A stretch of DNA of 64,000 nucleotides from positions 236,013 through 300,012 of the forward strand of contig QANU01012846.1 in assembly GCA_003254905.1 (NCBI GenBank), read 5' to 3'. Within the stretch, counting starts at the first letter, position 1, and every line of letters starts with the position of its first letter. Under the pieces are notes generated by a model, which saw only the letters and a program-made list of their open reading frames with translations, did not search any database and had not been told where the DNA came from. Source of the DNA: Nissolia schottii. Lineage: Eukaryota > Streptophyta > Magnoliopsida > Fabales > Fabaceae. The position numbers were made by a program, and so were the translations under genes. Of this stretch, positions 53,935 to 64,000 are shown in pieces.

Positions 53935-54525
53935 ATATAATTTTGAATTTTGAGATATAAACAGGAGAATTTTTCGTTGTCTAATAACATAAAGACGATT
54001 CTCCAATTTGGTGTTGAATGGTTCTTTTTATCCTTTTGAAACTAATTTTTATTTGTTTTAATTTTTTTATAAAAAATAATTACTCATTTTTATCTCTTCT
54101 TAATTGTCTACTCATCTCTTTTTTTTTTAAAAAACAAATGAACATTTCATCCTTTATTAACAACCTTAATCATTATTGCAACCCGCTAGGAACCCATAAA
54201 GTGAATTCTAATCTATGAATTGAACTTTGTTTGGTACGGTTTTTTCCTTTTAATATTTTATTTTATTTTTCACTTTCTTACTTTAAGTTTGATTGTTATT
54301 ACTCACTTGAAAGATCTTTTCTCTCAGTGGACACAAATATTTGTCAATTATGTATCCTGACATAAATAAAAATATGTGATATGATTAAAAAAATTAAAAA
54401 TATGTGACTCTAATATGACTGAGCTTTAATTAAGCTCTAATTGACATAGAATACGCTTGACAGCTTGAAAGTGATCCACAGTCGAAGCCTGGAGATACTG
54501 ACTCACCGTGTTAACAGCATATGAC
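53935..54525. other. AT-rich spacer
   Basis: No gene or clear repeat is seen between the Stowaway-like MITE and the LTR-type segment. The 66-aa open frame at 54018-54218 is low complexity and not believed. Confidence 0.5.
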
Positions 54526-56190
54526 TGATAAGTGTCATAAATTCGCAAATTCAATCAGTAAAATGACACCTATCTGCTTAGGTTTTAATGTATTATCTAA
54601 CTAAATTCCCCACTTTTGTAGGATTTCTAATATAATCTATAGATGGATACAAGCACATTGGAAAGACAAGAAATCCCACAAAGAATAAAGCAGAGACCAA
54701 AGGGGCAGAAGAACCAAGAAAAGGACAAGTTCTGAGAGGAAACCGCTCAGTGGTACAGAAAGGCCGCTCAGCACCTAAAAGTTAAATCGCTCAGCGACAT
54801 ATATCAACCCACTGAGCAATGGTACCCAGCCGCCACATTTAATGAGGCCAGCTTGCAGCCGCCATAGCCTGGCGCCACCCTGCAAAAGCCTGCAGCCGGC
54901 CTGACAGCCTGCAGCCACCCTGCCAGCCTGCTCTTGACCTGAACCGCTCAGCGCACCGAACTGGACGCTCAGCGGCCCTGACAAAATGACGTCAGAGCAG
55001 AGCCGCAACGCAGAAGATAAGACTTGACAGCAGAGAGACACCGCTCAGCGATGCGCTCAAACCGTTCAGCGGTTGTACTCATCAGGCCACTAGCAGCCGC
55101 TGCATTTATTATGCCAGCTAAGCCAGCCACCACCAACTGTCGCCGCCAGGAATCTATCAGAAAAGCAGCTAATAGCAGCCGCACAGCCACTAGAAAAGAC
55201 TCAAGCGCTTAGTGAAGAAACCATTCCGCTCAGCGGTGTCATCATTAAACCGCTAAGCGGGTGAAACCAATCCGAGTCTATAAATAGAGGGCACCTGCAG
55301 CTTCATTCAATTGATTCCATTCCATCCATCCCATCTCACACTTCAGAATTCACTATTTTACATTTGTAATCTTAGGTTAGTTTAGCAACAAAGAGGAGGC
55401 TAGTGAAGGAGCCAAGAGTGATCAAGGAAGCACGGCGGTCGTTGTCATGACAGCGTGAGAACGTGTCATGGTAAGCGTCCATCACCTTGCCTCTGAGATT
55501 CTCTTATAAGATGGATTTCTAATCCTCTTGTTGTTGGGATTTTGATGATTATTATAGCATGATTGTATCCATGTAACTTTTGCATTATGAATCTATCAGT
55601 TTTTATGATTTGCTTGAATCGATTTTACGCTTAATGCTTGTCTTTAGCTTAGCTACCTAAAGCATGATTCTAAACTATATTGTTGCGCGCAAAAGAAGCA
55701 CATAAAGTTGGAACTAAATCAATTCATCTGATAAACCTAATTGCTAGATATAGAGTTAGGGTTATTAGTCATTTTAACATCTGAAATAACGCTGGTGTAC
55801 TTTGTTAAGTTTGTGCACGAAAGTGACAGCATAATAAAGGAAGCCTGACGATCTTTTCATGCGGGAAAGCGATGAACAAGTTAAGAACTGGTGGCGAGGA
55901 ATCTAAGAAATGATGATTCTAATGTATTGACTAAATGGATACATGAAACTATAATAAGATTCAATTTCCAACAAGTTTCCGGATCTACCTCTGATTTGTT
56001 GCATATTTACCTTTTATGTTCTTTTATTTAGTTTATCTAAATATCAATCAACCAATCCTTCACCTTATTGCTTAATTAACAATATCTAACAAGAATGGTA
56101 TTTTTACAACTCCCTGTGGATACGACTATACCCGAGTATACTGCAATTGGATCCCTTGAGGATCTAAAAGCTGTAAAGAAAGATATATAT
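54526..56190 (+). mobile_element. LTR-retrotransposon fragment, probably a large LTR
   Basis: This 1.66-kb stretch differs from the AT-rich spacer and has no real coding frame. It has a promoter-like part with GCTCAGCG repeats, a TATA-type TCTATAAATAGAGGG at about 55277, and a transcript-like tail with ACAACTCCCTGTGGATACGA near its end, a wording I associate with LTRs of plant Ty3/gypsy elements. No duplicate LTR or internal genes lie in the window. It directly borders the Copia fossil, suggesting nesting. Family and limits are uncertain. Confidence 0.4.
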
Positions 56191-56204
56191 TAAATGACGA
56201 GAGT

Positions 56205-59200
56205 TCAAAAAGCTTTCAACAATGACAAATTAGGGCAAGTGATAGTCAAGTATCTTAAAGCCCCAACTAGAGAGTGGTAATGTTTGGGATCGGAGTAAGC
56301 AACACCATCACTAACAAGATGAGATCCAACAGCTAAGGGCGTTGAGACAGGAGTTGCCTTAAGCATCATGGCACGGGAAAGGAGATCACGGGCATACTTA
56401 GCCTGCCCCAAGAACATACCATCAGTTGTGTAAGTGATCTTAAGGCCAAGAAAGTAACCAAGCTTACCTAGATACTTAATGGCAAACTTAGCATTCAGAC
56501 GGGCAATAAACTGAGTAATGAGAATGTAGTCACTGCCAGTAAGAATAATGTCATCCACAAAAACGAGAAGATGGAGAGTGATGCGTCCTTTATAGAGGAA
56601 GAACAAAGATGGATCAGCCCAACTACAGATAAAGGCATAGTGTACCAGAAAAGAGCTCAAGCATTGGAACCAAGCACGAGCCGCTTGCTTGAGGCCATAG
56701 ATTGCCTTGTTCAACCAGCAGACATGTGACGGGAAAAGTGGATCAACAAAGCCAGGGGGCTGGTCTATGTAGACAGTTTCAGTGAGATGACCATGAAGGA
56801 AGGCATTTTTGACATCCAACTGATGGAGAGACCAACCGTTGATTACGGCGAGAGATAAAAGAAGGCGAACAGTAGTGGCCTTGACAACGGGGCTAAATGT
56901 AAGCGAGTAATCAAAACCTAGAGCCTGTGTGAAACCTTGAGCCACCAAACGCGCTTTTAAGCGCTCAATAGTGTCATCACTTGTGTTTAATACGAAAAAC
57001 CTACCAACAACATTGGTAGCAGAGGAACGAGGGACCAAAGTCCAAGTATGGTTCTTATGGAGAGCAAAAAGTTCATCCTCCATTGCAACCAACCAATGAG
57101 GATGCTTCATAGCATATTTGAAACCCTTGGGTTCAGAGGCGACATGCAATGCAGTGAGAAGAGCAGTAGGTTAAGCATGAGCATGAGCATGAGCATGAGC
57201 AAGAGCATATCACAGGTTAGGACGAAAAATGCCATTTTGAGATTTGGTACACATGTTAGGAACAACAGGAGGAGCAGGCAACTCAGCAGGATGAGCAACT
57301 AACTCAATAGGACGAGTTAGCACCGAAGACAAAGCTTGTGTTGGAGAGCTAGGTTCCAGTGAAGCAGGAGCAGTAAGATGGGGAACCTGGGGAGCATTTA
57401 CACTAATGCAGGATGGACAAGACCGAGAGGAGGTTGCTGAAGAGTCTGACGAAATAGGAGAAGCAGGAGTAGGAGAGAACATGTGTCCCGAGAATGGTTC
57501 ATAAAATGAGGAAATCAAATAAGTAGAATCAGACGAACCAGAACCTGTAAAAGGGAAGCAAAATTCATCAAATTGAGCATGGCGAGACACATAAATCCGA
57601 GAAGTGGCCGGATCGAGGCATTTGAACCCTTTGTGATGGCTGCTGTAGCCCAAGAAAATACAAGGAGAACTCTGAGGGCTAAATTTATGCTTCATGTAGG
57701 GACGTAAGCACGGAAAAACACGACAACCAAAGGATGAACGTTAGCATATTGTGGCGTAACCTGAAACAAAAGAGTGAAAGGAATTCTTCCAGACAACACC
57801 TGAGAAGGAACACGATTAATAATGTAAACAGATGAACTAAAAGCATCAACCGAATACGAAGGAGGAACCTACGAGTGGTACAACATAGCAAGACCAATTT
57901 CAAGAACATGCCTATGTTTGCATTCAGCCCGACCATTTTGGGCTTGAGTATATGGGCATGAAAATCTATGAAATATCCCAGAAGAAGCAAACAGAGTTTG
58001 AACTTTGTTATAGGTGAATTTTGTACTATTATCACTTTGGAAGATTTTAATAGACCAAGAAAATTGGTTTTCCACAAAGGCTTTAAAGCGTAGAAGTACA
58101 TCATTAAAATCAGACTTATGCCGTAATGGATAAAACCAAGTAAAACGAGAATGATCATCCACAAATATAACAATAGAAGCAACGGGAGATGGACCCCATA
58201 AATCACAATGAATAAGATCAAGAACAGCAGAGGCCTTTTTTTGATTGTCATAAAAAACTAAGCGTTTACTTTTAGCCATCTGACAAGTGGAACAACAGAT
58301 TGGCTTAGGCAAAACAGGCGAAACAGCTAAACAACCTTGTTTATGCAACATACTAATAATATTAAAGTTAACATGACCCAAACAAGAGTGCCAAAGTTCA
58401 AAAGGGGCATGAGGCAGTGGAGAACTAATAGAGAGCAATGCCTGAGGCCCTTGGTCAAGCACATAGAGTTCTTGGTCACAGCGTCCCCTTGCCAGAACGG
58501 CGCCTGTCTTTCGGTTCTGAATCACAAAGGAATCATCCACAAAATAGCTTTAGCATGATTATCACGAATCAATTTACTAATAGAAACAAGATTTTTAGTT
58601 GGATGAGGCACAGCCAAAACATCTGACAATGGACCAATATTTGGTAAAGAATGACAACCAATATGAGTGATATCTAAAGAGGTCCCATTACCCACAAGAA
58701 CACGATCATTACCAATACAATCCTGGGATGCGGTAAGCTGAGAAGAAGAAGGTGTCATGTGAGATGTTGCACCTGTGTCCATATACCAATTTGAGTCGAG
58801 AGAAGGGTTTAAGGAGCAGCTGGTAGTAAAAGCTTGAGCCAAATTTGCAGACTCATGAGACCTGTCCCAGCGAGCTGGACATTTGTCAGCAGAGTGACCC
58901 TGCTCATGACAAATCTAACAGCGAGGGACAAAGGAGCCGCGACGACCAGAACTAGCATGGGGACGACGCTGACGGAAGCCACCATGTTAATTGCCACGGC
59001 GTCCACCATCGGAGCTGTGTCCACCAGAATTGCCACGGTAACCACCACCGCGAGACGAGTGATTACCACGAGATCGAGTGTGAGCATAGAAAGCAACGGG
59101 CGGTGGGGGTGCTGGTTCTTCAAGGGAAGCCTGAAAAAGGGCATGACTTTCGACCTTACAAAGAATGTCAATAAATTGAGGCAAAGGTTCCCGATCAAGC

Positions 59201-60447
59201 TGACCCATGGAGAAATTTGCATAAGAGGGACCAAGACCACGAAGGAACCAGCGGACTTTGTCATCATTAGCAACAGGAGCACCAATAGCAGCCAATTGAT
59301 CACAAAGAGTGCGGAACTTCTTGGCATATTCATTCACTGTAAGCAAACCACGATGCATAAGTTGAAGTTCATCACGGAGACGCAGTTCACGGGCCTTGCT
59401 GCGTGAAGCATAGGCAGTATGCAACGCATTCCAGACATCCCGAGCAGTTTCAGCACTGAGGGTTTCAGAAAGGGCCTCCTCAGTCAAAGAGGAAAGGAGA
59501 AGGTTATTGACGTTGCGATCTTGAGCCTGCCACTGAGCAAAACGGGGATTTGGAATAGGAAGCCCAGAGCGCAAACCTGGAGAGGCAGCGGTGGCGAATG
59601 ATTGCTGAACAAGTGGCGGCGGCGGTTCAACGGAACCATCGACAATGTGAAACAAGTTCTGATTCTGAAGGAGTGAAGTAACTTGTTTGCACCATAGGAG
59701 AAAATTTTTCGAGTTTAGCCGAATCGTAATCATGTGAACCATGGTAGCAAACGGTAGAGATGGAGTAGCATCGTCGGCCATAGATGCACAAGGAGCGACG
59801 AGCTATGAACGCGAGCGGTGACAAAGATGGGTGAAGCAGAAGCAACGACGCAATGGCCAAGAGCTTGCAAAATCCAAGAAAAGCCCTCTGAAATCAAAGC
59901 AAAAGCAAGGCAAAAGGAATAAAAAAATAGAAGCCAAGCAAGCAAAGCAACATCGACAGCAAGGAGGGAAGACGCGGGGGCGCGGAGGCAGATCGCGATG
60001 GCAGCAAAAAACAGGTCGCGGCGGCGTGGAGGCGCGGGGGCGCAGAGGCACGGAAACAGGTCGCAGAGGCACGGAAAGACAGGTCGTTGCGGAGCAGAGA
60101 CAGCGGAAGCAGACCGCTTGAGAGGGTCACAGAGCGGGGAGGCACGGCCACGCTAGAGGAGGTGCGGGTCAGGGAGGATGAGCCGCGAGAGGAGACGCAG
60201 GACAGCGAGGTGGCGCGACAGAGCTTTGGGAGGGGCGGCCAGAAGAGAAGAGATGAAGGGAAAAGAAGAGAGGAAGGAGATGAAAGGGTTTGGAGGCTAG
60301 GGTTTAACCTGAACCTGATATCATGTAAGAGTAAATTATCCTCCACACATTGAGAGATGTCTATTGATATATTTATAAAGTACAATGTAATGATAATAAA
60401 TATGGAAATAAAAATAGAAGAAATATAAAAGAAATTATTTCCTAACA
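56205..60447 (-). mobile_element. Broken Ty1/Copia retrotransposon with a short LTR
   Basis: On the minus strand, from right to left, there is a short LTR (60324-60447), then a primer-binding-like TGATATCAGG (compare TGGTATCAGAGC) and a GC-rich leader. Next come a gag-type region (about 58.99-59.78 kb, UBN2-like), a protease/integrase region (about 57.7-58.8 kb) and a reverse transcriptase region (about 56.2-57.15 kb). This pol order with integrase before reverse transcriptase marks Copia. The element has several breaks, and its 3' part with RNase H end and second LTR is missing. Age cannot be taken from LTR comparison because only one LTR remains. Confidence 0.85.
60324..60447 (-). repeat. 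5' LTR of the Copia fossil, about 124 bp
   Basis: Read on the minus strand it begins TGTTAGGAAATAATTTC and ends TTTACTCTTACA, keeping the TG...CA borders. The primer-binding-like site follows directly. The LTR is unusually short for a Copia element with full coding regions. The second LTR is absent from the window. Confidence 0.6.
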
Positions 60448-61068
60448 AAAACAGGCGACTTACTAGTACAATTTTGCCATTATTTTATCACAAAACACTA
60501 CCAAGAAAGAATCTGCAAATTTCAAGTGGCATGCACAACAAGTGTCAGGTGGTATTGAGTGCTCTAGACGCATAGTAAACATATAATTTTGCGCCTTCAA
60601 ATATGGCCATCCCTACAAGTGCTCATCTTGACAACCAGAGTCGTTTTTGTCAACTTGTCATTTTGAGTTTAGTGGAGGAATATTGGACACACTTTCTTTC
60701 GAGAAATTCTTTGATGGAAAAAGAATTCATGTTTTACATTATGTCTTTACCTTGATTGTTTTATCTCTTCATTGTTTTTTTCTAATAAAAAAAATTAATG
60801 TTTGCAATGTTATATATTCTAATATAATAAATTAATACTTTTAAATTAATATTTATAAATAAGTGTATTATAAACTCAAACGATCTTTAAATTTTTTATA
60901 TGTTAATTTTTTCAATGATTTAATTAATAAAAAAGGTGTCAAAATAAAAAAAAAATATGAAATGATAACAAAATTCAAATAATTTAATTCTAAATTTGTT
61001 GAAAATAAAAAAATTATAGCAGAGAAGGTTTTATAAGANTATTTAGTACCAATATCTTGATCTTCCAT

Positions 61069-61113
<45 letters not shown>

Positions 61114-61549
61114 GATAGCTTGTTGGATAACTCATATTTCTCCTTCACAGCTATGTTAATATAGATATGGAACGACATATCATTTCCACGTTGATATAGA
61201 TATGGAACAACGTATATGAACCATCCACGTATCAGTGTTGTTGACACGTGCTTGTTTGTAGTATTCCTCTAGTATAGGAGTTGATTGAATTTTGGATTCA
61301 AAATATATAATTTATGTACTTCATTTTTAAAATATAATAATTCTAATTCAAGTAGTTGAATATTAATTGATTTGAAATATAATATTTTGTATTCAAGTTT
61401 TATAAATACAGAGTTTTATTGTATACGTATAGGCTGGTATTACTCAAATCAAATTAGCTAAATTATAATATATGTTATCCTCATGTTGTATCAAATATTT
61501 TTTTTAATGAGTGGTTTAGATTTATTGATGAAGTTACTACACTTTTTTT
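60448..61549. other. AT-rich spacer with TA microsatellite
   Basis: A TA dinucleotide run covers about 61071-61110, just after an N at 61039. Near 61155-61220 the words ATATAGATATGGAAC and CCACGT occur twice. No gene is seen. Confidence 0.55.
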
Positions 61550-64000
61550 AAAGGCTTAAATAAGTGTTTAGTCCCTGTAATATCAAAAAGTTTGCGTTTG
61601 GTCCCTAGAAAATTTTTCGTTAGGATTTATTTTCAATAAAAAAAAATTGTTCATTTTTAGTCCCTGCCATCAATTTGGGTTGGACAGCGCTGACGTAGTC
61701 GTTAAGTTTGGCACGTGGCACTCATACCAACCTGGAACCCAAACCCAAACCCAACCACGATCCATACATCATCTTCTCTCAACCAATCCTCTTCCAACCA
61801 CCAAACCACCCTCTTCTCTTCCCCAAATGTCGAGCCAGTCACTCCCAACCATCTTCTCTCCATGACGAACCCACGTCATTCTCCTTTCCGTCACAACGCC
61901 GTCGTGAGCCCACCACTCCCAACCACCCTCTCTCCGTGACGAACCCGCGCCCTTCTCTTCTCTGTCACGACACCGCTGTGAGCCCACCACTCCCAACCAC
62001 CCTCTCTCCGTGACGAACCCACGCCTTCTCCTCTCCGTCACGACCCTGCTGTGACAAACCTAAACCGCGGTCCCTTCTTTCATTGGCAGTATGTGCTTCT
62101 TCACCAAATCTGTTTCTCTCTCACTTTCTTTCTCATAGGCTCCTTTTCTTTCTGTCACTTATTCTCACGCATCTATTTCTCTTATACACAGGGTGGTGGG
62201 GACCAAAACCAACATCCAACATTTTCTATACGGTGGTGGGGACTAAAACCAACATCCAACATTTTAAAACCTTCACTGATTGGGGACCGTGTGTCAGAGT
62301 CACACGAGGTTCATTTTTTTAATTGGTTTTGTGTTTAGAATATTGTTGCAAGTTGATTATTTGAAGTTAAATAATGCTTGTGTGGACATAAGAATGGGGT
62401 TAAACCTTGAGAATAGGCTGAATGAACACTGAAATTGTGTTGCTGTTGACATTTGGTCCCTAAGAAATATTAATTTATTTTCTATTGAACACTAAAATTG
62501 TGTTGTTATTAACATTCGGCCCATGAGAATTATTTTGCAATTGAAGACTGAAGTTGTGATGTTATTGACATTTGGTCCGTGTGAAATATTAATTTATTTG
62601 CTATTGAACACTGAAATTGTGTTGTTATTAGGGCTTTGTCCTGTATATTCTGTTATGTGTTTGAATTTGAGTCATTTCTATTATTTCAGGATGAGTTTTT
62701 CTGTAGTTTTTCACCACGGGGCTAAGATTGATAAAGGGCCACCAGTAAAATATGTAGGTGAAGTAGAAGCTGTGAACGGCTTAGATATTGACCAATGGTC
62801 ATATTTTAAGTGTCTGAATGAAGTGAGAAGCCTTAGATATAACAATGATGTGCTATTATGGTGGAGAGTTCCACGTTCTGGTACCATGTGTTGTCATCTA
62901 TCACGGATGATTCACATGCAATAGGGATAGGCAATTATGCTATAAAAGACAAATGTGAAGTTGATGTGTAGGTGGAGCACATCATTTTTGTGTCGGAGGT
63001 CATGTTTAAGTTAGAAGGTGCTCATGATGATGGTCAGGGTAAGTGTGTGACCCAAGTTGAAAAAGATAGTGCGAGGGAGGAGGAGAAAGCCAAGGATAGT
63101 GCGAAGGATAAGGCAAAGGAGAAGGATAAGGACAAGGCCAAGGCTAGTGTGAAGGATAAGGCCAAGGCTAGTGCTAAGGAGAAGGCAAACGATAAGGTAG
63201 ACCATTACGATGTAGATGATGTAGTTAAGGAGGTAATTTTAGACACAATAATAATGATCTGCTTGTTTTAACATGTAAGGTATGTAAGGTGCATCTAATT
63301 ATTCATATTTTTGTCATGTAGGCTAATGAGGAGAGGAACAAAAATATTGCACAAAGAGACAAGGGGAAGGGGAAGGGGAAGAGAAAAGGAAATGTCGACA
63401 TTGATTCGCTTACCTCTTTTGGTGACGATGATGAAAGTAATGATGAAGACCGTGGCATGATATTTGGTGATAGTGAAGAGGAAAGAGAAATGCGAAATGA
63501 TAGTGATGGTTGGGATTGATGGGACTCAGATGAACCAATTGGGAATGTAGTGAAAAGAAAACACAACAAAAAAAGTAAAAAAAACAAAAAAAGAAGTAGC
63601 AGACAGATGTGGATGATATGCGGAATGCTGACATACATAATGGAATGCATGACTTGGATGATGAAATTGATGAAGAGGAATTAGAATCGGATGATGGTTC
63701 TGAAAGTGAATTGGAAGGTAGAAGAAGATATGTTAAGTTCAGAGCGGACATGTGTACATCATTTGAATTCAAGCTGAACATGGAGTTTTCGTCATTGAAG
63801 CAATTCAAAGACGCTTTGTTGGAGCACTCTATTCTAAACAATAGAAGTGTGAAATGGGTTAAGAATGACAAATGGAGTTAGGGATATTTGAAAAAGCAAG
63901 GATATATGTGACTTCACATGTTTGTGTAGTAAGGTGGGTAGGAGTCACACATATAGGATCAAGACATTACAAGGGAACTATTCTTGTGGGTTGATTTATA
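61550..64000 (+). mobile_element. Mutator-like (MULE) DNA transposon, broken, runs off the window
   Basis: The left border is probably near 61552, where GGCTTAAATAAGTGTTTAGT, then CCCTGTAATAT is a wording I know from legume transposon ends. After a tandem repeat and an intron-like part, a frame opens at ATG 62691 (after TTTCAG). It reads the PB1-like N-terminal part seen in plant MULE transposases (PPVKYVGEVEAVNGLDIDQW, then SYFKCLNEVRSLRY). A frameshift follows near 62895 and a stop near 62968, then a Lys/Ala-rich linker (63070-63205) and an acidic part. Near 63770 the MuDR DNA-binding start MEFSSLKQFKDALLEHSI appears, with a stop (TAG) at 63879. The catalytic core would lie beyond the right edge. 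It is a decayed transposase gene. Confidence 0.65.
61846..62055 (+). repeat. Minisatellite of about 70-bp units, three copies
   Basis: Three units carry CTCCCAACCACCCTCTCTCC, then GTGACGAACCC, CGTCACGAC and GCTGTGAGCCCAC, with small differences. They lie in the 5' non-coding part of the Mutator-like element. Two further short repeats, GGTGGTGGGGAC and CAACATCCAACATTTT, follow at about 62191-62265. Confidence 0.7.

Noticed and set aside
54775-55212. GC-rich open frames on both strands
   Set aside because: They overlap each other, lie in the promoter-like part of an LTR segment and are low complexity.
59803-60448. Several long open frames on both strands
   Set aside because: They fall in the GC-rich leader of the Copia fossil; composition, not coding, explains the openness.
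63011-63205. Hydrophobic 64-aa frame on the minus strand
   Set aside because: It is the antisense shadow of the Lys/Ala-rich linker repeat.

Overview
The window is nuclear DNA from a flowering plant, most likely a legume such as soybean. The genes have many short introns with GT..AG borders, the spacers are very AT-rich, and there are plastid-derived inserts, small inverted-repeat (MITE) elements and LTR-element fossils. The legume assignment is inference from gene content and repeat flavour. There is no operon, CRISPR array or prokaryotic system. Two N bases (28178 and 61039) show this is draft sequence.

Layout. 1-3.4 kb: plastid-like fragment with a tRNA-Gly remnant, two MITEs, and a second partial copy of the promoter of the next gene. 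3.4-6.1 kb (+): MCT-type MEI2 C-terminal RRM protein, 4 exons. 8.8 kb (-): tRNA-Pro(CGG). 9.0-10.8 kb (+): plastid- or mitochondrion-targeted CRM-domain protein, 3 exons. 12.5-23.6 kb (-): two tandem 14-exon genes for EDS5/DTX46-type plastid MATE transporters; the upstream one (18.9-23.6 kb) is intact (545 aa), the downstream one has frameshifts and holds a solo LTR. 24.2-25.5 kb: 1.4-kb Mutator-type inverted-repeat element with an internal repeat array. 27.2-28.2 kb: plastid trnT-UGU and truncated rps4. 31.4-37.2 kb (+): squalene synthase, 13 exons, 412 aa. 39.7-42.9 kb (-): SH3P2-type BAR/SH3 protein, 10 exons, 368 aa. 46.9-53.4 kb (+): secreted subtilase, 11 exons, 779 aa. 54.5-60.4 kb: LTR-element fossils, including a broken short-LTR Copia element. 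61.5 kb to the end: broken Mutator-like DNA transposon that runs off the window.

The exon chains were rebuilt by hand; splice phases add up to exact multiples of three for every gene called intact. The genes do not form one pathway. The order is informative, though: CRM gene next to EDS5/DTX46, and squalene synthase next to SH3P2, are both neighbour pairs I recall from Arabidopsis (At2g21340/At2g21350, At4g39030/At4g39040; At4g34640-34660). The window therefore seems to keep two blocks of old dicot gene order. The most notable single observations are the intact/decayed MATE pair, a GC-AG intron before the squalene synthase membrane anchor, the duplicated MCT promoter, and several MITE families with clear target-site duplications.
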